A stretch of DNA of 64,000 nt from assembly GCF_000002995.4 (NCBI RefSeq), contig NW_025062478.1, forward strand, positions 7,726,001-7,790,000. Direction: 5' to 3'. Origin of the DNA: Brugia malayi. Its lineage: Eukaryota; Nematoda; Chromadorea; Rhabditida; Onchocercidae. The notes beneath the pieces are model-generated. The model searched no databases, was not told the origin of the DNA, and was given only the letters and a program-made list of their open reading frames with translations. Of the stretch, positions 1-12,100 are shown piece after piece; positions within the stretch are counted from its first letter, which is position 1; every line of letters starts with the position of its first letter. A program made the translations under genes and the position numbers.

Positions 1-189
1 TGTGCACTATCATGTGAAATCAATGGATCAGTTTAATAGTCCTTTTTTAATAGTATTGCTGGCATATCAAAAAATGATACTTCATCCAATTCGTAATAAC
101 TGTTGTAACTTAAAATGTATGCTACTATCGTTGTCAAAAAATGCTTATTAGTTTTACGCTTTGCGAATATGAATTTATTGGGTTTGTAG
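1..189 (+). other. Left-edge intron or truncated upstream exon
   Basis: No supported exon can be drawn here. The first exon I trust begins after the TTTGTAG acceptor ending at 189. The first 30 bases read CALSCEINGS and then stop, which could be the tail of an upstream CUB exon, but there is no good donor. The multi-CUB gene clearly continues off the left edge. Confidence 0.4.
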
Positions 190-3100
190 TTTTTGGCGGA
201 ATGACAAATGATGGAGTGGTAAGTTCACCTATAGCCGAAGATTGGCAATCGATGCACTTTACACCGGTTGAATGGACATTAATTGGTGAGGACGATCACT
301 GGTTAAGAATTTCAATTAAAAGTATTGATATACCCGATGAACGAGATGAAAATAATCTTGATATCGAACAGAGGGATTCATTGAAAGGACTTGTTGTAAG
401 TGATTTGATGTCCTCAACAAAGTTTACGGTTTCAGATATACAGTATTTCAGTTTCTCTTAATCATATGAGGTTTTTTGTCCCGGTGATGTTCACACTGAT
501 TTATTCCTTACTTTGTTCATGCTGACTATTAACGAATGAAAGAATATTACAGTTCAGTGAAGGGATTTGCACATTGAATGGTAAGAACGATGGATGTGGA
601 CGAGTGGAATTTGTTCATGCGGGGTACATACCACCAAATGGTATTGGCACAAATTTTTGTCGAAATTTCTCCATTTGAGGTCCTATTTAAATATTTGTTT
701 TTTTGTAATAATTTTCAGATTTCTTCATTAAATCGAATTTGGCCACGGTCTTATTCAATGCTCCACCTGGAAGCTCATTTCGATTTGTTTGGGAAAATAT
801 TCCACTTACTATGGTTAATACTTCACTTCCAAAAGCAAACCAGGGAATTAATGAAGATTTTATGCGGGGTTAGTTTTTTAATTTTGAAATAATTTCATTT
901 GATTTCTCGGTAGAGTACTAAGTCTTTTCATTCACTGGCTGATGTTTTAAACATTGTTATATATTTTAAATATACACTGGCACATGTTTTAAATATTCCT
1001 TTAAAAACTGCCGGAAGACTTTCAAAATATACTATTATAGAATTCACTTGCGGTGGCACCCTTACGGCAACATTTGATCCGCAATATCTTACAAATCCTG
1101 GTGGGATGTCTACAGATGGCAAATTCACAACCACCCTTCCACTTACATCAACTATAGAAGTATGGCGATCCATTAATATGTACCGTCTCTCGAGATGTTA
1201 GTTTGCTACAATTTTCAATTTCTACTCGTACTTTTCTATACAATTAAAAATCTTGGTATTATCTTTTGGATATTTACATTCTGTCAAAAAGTTTTGTGAC
1301 AGATACAGTTTGTGATAGAATGTAAACATCACTAATTTGCGCGGTGAAACAATATGTTTATCATTGTCCTAATCTATTTCATGTCTTTTTCCAATTTTGT
1401 TATTCGAGATAGTTTTGTGCATCTCTTCTGATCATAAATTTACTTTCAACTAATATAGGGCGTGGGGGATACGGTAATAATTTAAAATGCCGATGGACGA
1501 TAATTAGGCCAATGTTTGCTGGTGTCATGCTTAAAATAATTTCGATGGACCTTGAGGAACATATTGATTGTCGCTTTGACTATATTGCCATTTCATCAGA
1601 TCTAAGCGGTGTTAGTTATGATGATGGACAACTTGTGTAAGTTTTGACATGATTTTAAAAACTTATTAAAAAATTCTTCGAGAATTTTATGCGATGATTT
1701 GCAGTGGCAATGTTGTCAAGTTTTGCAAACACAGAGATGTGGGAACGAAAGAGCTGTTCAGTTCGGAAGAAGCGGTAACAATCTTTTTCATGACAGATCG
1801 GAATAGAGGTGGTCGAGGATTTGTTATTGAATACAAATTGGGTAGGTTTGGTAGTGTCGAATTTCACTTTTACTCTGAAATATTATCACTACTTTTATAG
1901 ATTTCATCGTTTCTTTCTGTATTTTTTGTTGCAGTTTTACAAACGAAATTAATTGTTTGAATTTTTATTGATTTTGAAATTCTTGTTGCCTAATTAGAAT
2001 TATTTATGTGTTTCACAAACTGGATGTGTTTCAGTTTGTCAATCGTTTGATTACATACCAATATCTCTGGGTGTTTTTGATCAGACTATACAAAGTCCAA
2101 ATTATCCAAATGAATACAATAACAATTTGTCATGCTCATGGTCAATTATGTTAGAAAGTAGTCGACCAATTTTGGCTAAATTTCTTACTATGGATATTGA
2201 GGAGAGTCCGTCATGTAAAAAGGATGGCATCACTGTGGTAAAATTTTTCTTTGTTCTGCTGAACTTCTCATTATAGTGAATTTAAAAGAAATTTTTTATA
2301 GTTTTTTATAGATATTTCCTCTTCCATCGATTTTTTCTAATTTCTATAGAAAATTAGATCTTTTTAGCACTCTAGTCCTATCTATTCGGACGGGAATGCC
2401 AATGATAGATTATGTGGCAGTCTTTCTGGATGGAATAAAACTTTTTCAAATGGAAGACTTTTTATTGGTTTCGCAACCGATTCAAATACTACGGGAAAAG
2501 TTGTTTATATTTGCTATTTTAAACTTTTACCAATTTCCTTTTGTAAGGGACAGAAGGATTTCTTTCGGTTAGAAATGATGGACAGAGGTTTCCCTCTACT
2601 CTGGCTTGCTTATATTCGCTTTTCGTCCTTTTGTATTTAGTTTTTCATTTAAAGTAATAAAAATATGTCTGCATTTCTAAATTATACTATAATTCAAAAA
2701 TACAGGGCTTTCAATTGCAACTGAAGGAGCAAATTCATGACTGTAGTTCAGATAGACTTATTCTTACTGAAGGCGATCTTCCGAAAGTGCTCACTTCGCC
2801 AGGATTTCCAAAAAGTATGCATATATGTTCTTTTTCCGGTGTAGTGTACTATATCATTTTGAAAGTAAATCTTAATTCAAATTTAGAGCGGCATTGCCCA
2901 TTTCTAAAAGTATTGTTAGAAAATGGTAAATGAATGTTTGAAAACTACTTTGCAGCATCACCGAATTCTTTGGACTGTATTTGGACAATCAGCGCACCGA
3001 GCGGACACCGCATAAAATTCACTGTTGATCCAATCAGTTTCAATCTTGAAGACAGTTCGGTGGAGGATGTGTATGTATATCGATCAAAAAATTTCTAAAT

Positions 3101-6100
3101 TGATTTTAAATTTGATTAAAGTTGTTAACTAATATAGTCTCAAGACAGTGCTTTCAAAACTAATTCTAGAAACTAGTGTTTCGAGACGAGAAAAAGTGGA
3201 ACTTAGAGAAGCAAAATGCGTATATTTCTCTTGCTTCAAAATTTATCAAATGATTGGTAAAATTATAGGTGTTCTGGTAATTACTTGGAGGTTCGGGATG
3301 GACCTTCAAAGTTATCACCGTTAGTTGGACGATACTGTGGAAAAGAACCACCAAGTACTATTTTCAGTACTGGATCCTATTTGAACATTCAGTATCAGAC
3401 AGATTCATTCGTTCATTTTTCGGGTTGGAATGCTACTTATGAAATCGGTACAGTTTTTCAAAAACAAAGAATTTTATGAGGCACTCTTAGTGTTCATCAG
3501 GATCAGAATTTTACCGCTTATCTAGAAATTCAAAGTGAAAATTTTTAAGTAAGTGCTGAATTGAAACTTGAAAAGTACAATCTTTTTAATATTAGTTAAC
3601 TTCACTACTTCACTAACTTTAATTTAATAATCACGAAGGTTGCGTTCGGCTTATTTCTTGTTTACATTACTTTCAGCATCATGTGGTGGTAGTGTAATTA
3701 TTCCTATGAATGGAAATCGTGTGATTATTAGTCCAAATTATCCCGAACCTTATCCAAGCCAAGCTACTTGTGATTGGACGGTTGTAGCCCCTCGAGGACA
3801 CTACGTCAATGCAACGTAACAATTTAAACATTGATTTAACTGCTTTAATGTTGTAAGGGCCATCAGATCATAATTTATGAATGAAGTCATCGTTATTTAA
3901 TCTATAGGTTCGATCATTTATGGATTTTATTTACTGAAAATTGCACAGAGGACAGTGTTGCTCTACGAGAACGTGGTAATCTTGCTGTTCTTATCTTTAT
4001 TTGAATTAAAGATTAATTAGATTTAAATTTTCTTGTCTTTTTTTCTAACCGCAGTTATTTTAAAATAAAAAATTAATAGACAGGATCCAGACATCTTTAG
4101 GTGAATACATTCTGAAACCAGTGTGTGTATTCAACGCAGTACGTGGTAAACATTTTACGTCATCTCAAAATATTATGGTTGTTTCATTCCGATCAAATAA
4201 TACTGTGGGTCGATCGAATCGCTTGTTTTGCTTGGAAAAGAAATGTGGTTTCCATCTCAGTTTAGTCCCCAGCAAAATAGGTACTAGTTTTATTTACATT
4301 AATCTTTAATTGTATCAATATCGAACATTAATTATGAAGTTCTATTACAGAATGTGGAGGAGATGTAAATGATGACTCTGGTTATATTACCGCTCCGGGT
4401 TATCCGAATCAGCTCCAGACACATATAATGTGTGACTGGACATTTCGAGCAGGAATAGGCTTCCGCTATGTTTTTGATTTCGCATTCGTGAAACATGAGG
4501 TGAATTTTTAATTGATTTTTAATTTGGTCGAACTTCGGCATTCAGATTTTTTTAAGAAAAATAAGCTTATTTTGCAAAACGATTTTTCTTTTATAATCTT
4601 TCAGAAACTATAAGCAGATGATAGTTTATTTAATTATTTGATCTATATTGCCGTATCTATCACTTGTTTTTTTCATTTTTTTTTTCCATTTTGTGATTTA
4701 CCAAGAATAAAGGATAAAGTCATCTGCTTCAAATTTATGATTTAAACAAGTATTCCAGTTCACTGTATTTTTTAAGAATTTCTATCAGACCAAATACAAC
4801 GAAGTTGGCTGTTATCCGGATATTTATATCGCTAATGGTCTGAACAGGCCAGTGGATTACTATGGTTTTGTGGATCATATTTTTTGTTTTAATGAAACCC
4901 AGTTTGTTTCGACGGCGGATTTAATCACAATTCGTTATGATGATCGAGCTGCTATGTACGAAAAACAAAATATGAAGGAACGTGGAATACCGTCGGAGAA
5001 AGTTTATGCTCCATTTCGAATTACCTACTTAAAGGTACTGTTCTATTACTAACTATGCAATCGTATATATAAATTAATTGCATTAGTTATTAAAAATTAA
5101 TTGATGAGTCTAAACCTTTTCGATTTCGACTGGTCTGCAATATGCAATATTCAGTGCCTTCTGAACATCTTAAACTTTTAAAATTAATGCTTTCGTTTTC
5201 TGAATCCATCAACTTCGAGCCCCTGCTACATCATTGATTTTGTTGAAATATAAGTGACAGTCAATTATTGAACAAATAAACCCAATGAAATATTATTATC
5301 CAATGAAAGAAATATTGTGTTTTGTGGATTTTTATAAACAAGCTGGTTATGCACAGGAACTTAAATTTTGCTGTGTTTTCGAATTTTTATTAAGTAATTT
5401 CACTTTCAGGTACCAGCTGAATTCGACGAAAACGCATGTATGTATCATGTGAGACGGAATAAAACAATTGAACTGAAAAGTGTAGACGTTTCGAGATATT
5501 CCGTCGCCACATCACCTGATATTGGTCTTTATTTTTTCATTCAAAATATCGGACTACTTCATTTTGTCACGCTATTCAGATGTTCTGATGACTACTTTGT
5601 TTCGTTGGAAGGGTAGAAATTTTTTAAAATGATTTCTTTAAAGATCACGAAATTGAGTTTGATTTTTATATTAAAAGGAAAATTCCTTATCATTAATTTC
5701 AGATTACTGTCACTTACTCATAGAACGACAATTTGTAGCAGGCACTACAGTGTTACGTTTCAAAAATTTTTCCTCCTCTGAAAATTCATTTTGGAAACCT
5801 AATAGTAGATGCTTGGACACTGAAAGCTATGTACTTGTAACAGGTGATTAACTTGCTAATCTTAGTTATATTTTGCTCTACATGATTCAGTCGTTATTCG
5901 CCGTAATTTACTGTTTTGAAATTGCTTAGAAGTTTGTGGGTTTAATGTTTTTACCTAAATATTAATAGCATTTTATATAATGCAGTACTCTAAGTTTATA
6001 AAAAATAAGATTAAAGAAATATTTCAGCGCTTGGTAATGAACCATGGCCTTTCGAAGCACGCTTTTGCGATGGATCCTTTAAAAAAACTGCTAATTTCAC

Positions 6101-9100
6101 AGTGGCATTACCACATAGAAGTTTCGATATTCATGTTTTCCAAAAATTGCATTTGTCATCAATCTCTTTCAATCTCACCGTCCAGTTCTTACGTAACTTT
6201 TGATGCATTGAAATGATCAATTAATTTTATCATTATCAATGGCACAAAATCTCTTCTTTTCATATGATGTGCCACCGTTGCTTCACAATTTAAAAAAAAT
6301 ATTACAGCTTGTGGTGGTTTGATTCAAGGCCCAGAATCGGGTATTTTAACAAGTCCTGGTTTTTATGGAAAGGAAAACAGCACTTACGAACCTGATACTC
6401 AGTGCGTTTGGAGTTTGAAAGCTCCTGAAGGACAAATTGTTAAGGTTCGACTTTAACATTTGTGGAAAAAAGCTGATATTTTACGTGGCAACTTAAGTTG
6501 ATTATAATGAAGTATGCGGAAATATACTAACAGCAGAAAAAGTATGAATAGCTTAGACTTAATTTAGATCTTTTAATAATTTTGGCCTTATCGCGGGAAT
6601 ATAGCTCAGTTTTCTAGTTTTCAGGTTTTTATAAGGCATTGGGAAACTGTTTGATAAGTTAAAATCAGATATGTTTTTAGATTAAAATAACTGATATGGA
6701 TTTGGAATATAATGTAGAATGCAAGCACGATTTCTTGAAATTATTTGAAGGTAATTGTGATATTTTAATAAAGAAGAAGGTTTTTTTTATCATTTTCTTC
6801 ATCAAAAGCTGAAATTTATTGCCTTGTTGTGCACAATAAAACAAAACACATCTTCTGAGCATGAAAGTGAGTTCTTATTTTAGGAGGTGGTACTGATGCA
6901 TCATTAGTGCATGTGTACTGCAATAATCCACAAGATGAACCAATACAAGATCGATTCAGAGAAGTGAAATCAAGAGGACGCTACCTAACACTTTATTTTT
7001 TCACGGATATGTCTATTGAGCGCAGAGGATTTCGTTTAGAATACAGTTTTTCTGGCTTTGAGGATGGTAGGTTTATTTTGTGTTACACACATTTTTTTTT
7101 GTCTGCTTGTAAACTACTATTTTACAGAATGTGGATTTACAACAAACCGCATGACAGGTACTGTGATAAGCCCAAGAAATCCACAGGATTACCCTAATCA
7201 TATATACTGTTTGTGGGATATTTCGGTACCGTTTGGCTACCATGTGGCACTGTACTTCCATCGTTTTGACGTACAACAATCAGATGATTGCAGCAAAGAT
7301 TACGTTAAGGTTGTTATTTTAAAGCTTAAAATTTCATCAGTTTATTTCTGTCCAGGTTTTGTAAAGTGAAACATATTAATCTCAATCATAACTTGAGACA
7401 AGGTGCTTTCGGTTATGAAACTGTGACACTATTTCTCTGTCCGAGATTTTCTTCACAAAGATTCATTATCATTTTATTGTCGGATTTTTCCTCAATACAA
7501 AATGAAGAGCTATGATAAAGCATAGCATTACTTCAGTTTCATTTTACTTAATCATAAATCATAATATTTATATTATCCAAATCTTTTATTTTGAATTGAC
7601 AGTTACAATAACTTCAGTTTACAACCTTTAGTTTTTTTATGAAATTTAAATATTTTACCTTAGATAAGCCAGGAACATCACTCAAGGGCTATAGCACCAG
7701 TTGGAGGATATTACTTCATGTTTGATCATGAAGAAGAGCTAAAGAAGATTTGTGGATACGAAACACCTCCTGTATTTCATTCAGAAAGTAATCGTATCAA
7801 AATCGAATTTAAATCGGATGGCAAAATAACAGGAAAAGGATTCAACATAACATGGAAATCAGGTTCTGGAACCGTTTCACTTTTTTTTTTTTCAATAATG
7901 ATGCCAGATTAGGAAACTGTATATGAAAGATGAAGGAATTTGCCTTTTACTACCCCAAATGTGGGATCACTGTAAAATATCAGTCAATTATTTCTGTATA
8001 ATTATGTAGAGTATAAGAATAAGTGAAAATGGAAAAGAAAAGCAAATGAAATATTAAATTTAAGTTTCGATTGTGAGCACATCTTTTACTTATTATACAT
8101 CTCTTTACTTACATCAATCAAATATATGCATTAATAAATAACTTTTGTTGCTTATCTGTTATCATCACATTATTGTGATTGAATATTTTAGAGTGTGGTA
8201 CTACTTTTCGATTGAATCATGGTGTGGTTACATCACCCCATTACCCGCGTTTTTACCCAAATGAAGACATGGAATGTGATTATTTAATAGAGCCGGAATA
8301 CGATGGTACACTTATAATCACATTAAGGATTCTTGACCTGGAGCTTGATCCTTATATTTGTGAGCTCATTCTATTTTATTTCAAAGTTTATTGCAAAATT
8401 TTTCTTTTTTTCCACGCCAACTATCAGTTTTGACAGTGTTATTTGCTCTCCATCAAATTATTTGATACTTCCGGAAAGTCTTATTTTATTGTACAAAAAA
8501 AACCTTATTTCAATATTCAGTATTCAGTGTTATTTAAATTTTTTGAATTATCTCAATATTCAGTATATATTGTGCATATAGGTACATGCGTGTTGTGACT
8601 GCTGTTTCCCCTTAATCATAGTATCGAGAAGGCTTTCAGTTGATAAATCAATTGTTAAAAAGTGAAACTTAGGAAATATGTTTATTATCTGACATAGCCA
8701 GACATAATAGTAGACTTATAAGTAGACTAAAAATTCTTGACTGGGAATAGTACAAATAGTCAATACATGCTTGTATTGAAAATTTTTGTCATACTATAGT
8801 CCTATTTTACTTTGAACTTAAAAATTTCAGACGATTACAGTCGACAGCCATGCAATACAGATTTCTTGGAGCTAAGAGATATTTCAGCAAAACGTGTTAT
8901 TGATACATTTTGTGCTAATAGTGATATAAGCAGTGAAATAGCACCCATATCTGTTAAAGTAAGCTCGACTTCTTTGTTGAAAGCGTATATTTAGCATCAC
9001 TATAAAATAGTAAAAGAATGTGTAAAAATTCAATGAAATAAATTTTTTGAATGAAATACGAGAAATTCTTCAGCTACTTTTCATGTAAATTTTTTCACTT

Positions 9101-12100
9101 ATAATATGTTTAGAACATGTTTGAAACTTTTTTGATCAACTGTTGAGCTTTTTGATAAAAAGTAAAGAAATTTCAGGGACCAGTAGGTGTTCGTTTCGTG
9201 TCAAATACATCAGTGTTTGAGGATCTTCTTAATCGTCGTAAACATCGCCGTGGTTTCAAAATATCATATGCTTTGTCAAGTAAATAATTCCATTATTTCA
9301 AAAAATGAGTTGATTATTTTAAAACACAAGTATTGCTTCTTACTAATGTTTCAACCGCATCAAAAAGGTCAGAGGATATTGATATTTTAAAAAATATGTT
9401 ATTATCTTTACTTTTTATTTTACGAATCAGTTCGATTTACTTTATAGAATGCGGCGGCGAAATTAACTTTAAAGAAGAAAAAGAACTGATGTCAGTAGTT
9501 ATTTCGTCGCCTGGTTTCCCTTTGCCATATCATCATAATCTCGACTGTGTTTGGAACATATCTGCTCCTGAAAAAAGGGTTATTAGCATTAAGTAAGTTT
9601 TATTTAGAAAATTCTTTCTACTTAGTCTATAAGTTATTAGTTTGTTGAGCAACTTCTGACACATTAACAAAGTCATATAGGATTATTTTATTTGCAATTT
9701 TCTCAAGTGAAAGAGACAATAGCATCCGCTAACTTCTGTTAATGAGCAAATATCGTTATGGAATTTTGGCTGCTTAATAAATTTCACTTAAATTCGCTAA
9801 ATCATGCTTTTGACAGTTAATCTACCATACAGATGAAGTGACACATAGCCTTTAGACACACACATTTGGATTTGGAAGAATCATCTGACTGTTTATTTGA
9901 TTTTGTGGAGTTCTTCGATGGTTCACAAATTAGCAATGCAACTAGCATGGGTAAATTCTGTGGCGCAGTCGTCCCTTCCAGTCAACTGTCAACAACTGGT
10001 CGATTCCTGGTTGTAAGATTTTATTCGGATAGAAGTGCTAATAGAGGAGGATTCAGAATTATTGCAACTGCATCTCTTGGTGTGTTTCTTCTCTCTGTCT
10101 TTATTTTTTTGGCAACTGAATTACTTCAGTGAGACAATTATTTGGTGCAAAACAGTTACTTTAAAACAAGGTGTATTCTATGTATATAGAATATTGGTTG
10201 GGGAAAGGAAAGTAGTGAATTGAGACAATACAAATTCTTTTTTAAAGAAGAATGATTATTTTTTTATCATAATTTTTTTCTTATTATATTAGAAGAACGA
10301 TTATTTTTACTATTTTATTATAGTGATTTCTTGCATATGTTATTAGATTCTGGATTGACTGTCACCGAAAATGTTTAACCAGTTATTTTCTAGTTATATT
10401 TTAGAACTCTGTGTATTTAAAATGTAGGTATTTCTACTTCTGGATTTATATAGAAATTTCTGTTAGTTTAGGTCCAGATGGAGGATGTGGTGGAGAGATC
10501 AATGTTAATAATAGTTATGAGCTCATAGCACCTCTGAATCCAAAAACAGGCCAGTATTACAATTTTTTACGCTGTGGTTGGACACTGAAGGCACCGACAG
10601 GAAAAATTCTGGAAATGCGACTAAAAGATTTAGAATTGGAAGCGCCTGATGCGGAAACAGGACGTTGCTATGATTACATTGCGGTATAAATATTTGTTAT
10701 AAATGCCTTAAAAGTTATAGTATCACTCTACTTGATCCTCATCTAGATTCGCTATCACAGTTTTAAAAATAATCTCAAAATTTTCAGGTTTATGACGGTT
10801 ATAAGACGATTTCCCCTATGCTACTATCAAACACATGCAAAATTGTAGAACAACTTCCTTTGATTATGAAAAGCTCTTATCGTGTCCTGCACATTTATTT
10901 CGAGTCAGATTCCGACAAAACATTCAAAGGATTTACGATGGAATTCAAAACTATTACAGGTATGTTTTTGAGTTCTCGAAAAACATATCGCCAATATTTT
11001 GCTTTATTTTAAAATCATTGTTCTTCCATTTCGTTCATCCATATTAAAAAAGAAGTATTATTTACAACAATGTTGAACTTACTATGTTTTACATTTGTGG
11101 AGTTTTTAAATGACCAGTTGTATTACAGTTTTTGATTACAGGTGAAATTCTATTTTTTTGATTTCACCTATTAATTCAAGAAAATTGAGAAATGCAATCA
11201 TTATAGCACCATGTGGAGGTCGAAGAACTGCTGCCACTGAGCCTTCTGAACTTCAATATGAAAGTGAAAAAAGTAAGATATATGTGTTGTTACATTACTG
11301 TAATTACTTTACATTACTTTTTTCGGCTTTTTAATAGGTATTTGGTACTTTTTAAAGATTTCGATTACTGTTCAATGAGAAATGAGTGATTTAAGGTATT
11401 AAGGATTGTTTGAATCTTGTGGTACTTTTTTTTCATTTTCGAGATACTAATTCGAGATACTAAAATTTCGTTTTTTTTTTTTTTTTTCATTTTTTTTTTT
11501 CAAATTTCGTTTTTTTTTTTTTTTTTTTTTTTTTTTTTCATTTTTTTTTCACTTTTTTTTTTTCATTTTCGAGATACTAATTCGAGATAAAAAATATAAT
11601 TCGAGATACTAAAAATAATAGGCAAAATATGTTTGAATTTATAAAAGCGAACATTTATATCAAGACAGCATTAACCTGAGACCATGCAATTCTGTAGTTT
11701 ACCGCTTTTACAAATTTCAGTGCTTACACGAATATTCCCTAAACATCAGCGTTGTCGTTGGATAATTTATTCAAAAGAGCGAATGCCCCTACGAGTTGAA
11801 TTTAGGTTCAATATTTTGTAATATTTCTGTAAACTTTGATAATTTTTTAAATTCGCTGTTTCCAAAAAAATTTTGAATATTGGATTTCATTTTTTTCTTT
11901 ACATGCTTAATATGGTTTATTATTCTTTAGCCAGTTCTCATTTCCTTCTCTAACGCCCGATTGTACCGACGAATACATGGAAATACGTGATGCTGGCACA
12001 CCTGCTGATTGTCATCATCCTGCTTGTCGTGACACTAGTAATGGACTACAGATTGTTAGACTTTGTGGTAGTACGCTTCCGGCTGATTTCATTTCAGGGA

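Noticed and set aside
928..1173. 81-codon minus-strand frame
   Set aside because: Antisense shadow of the CUB exon at 1041-1196.
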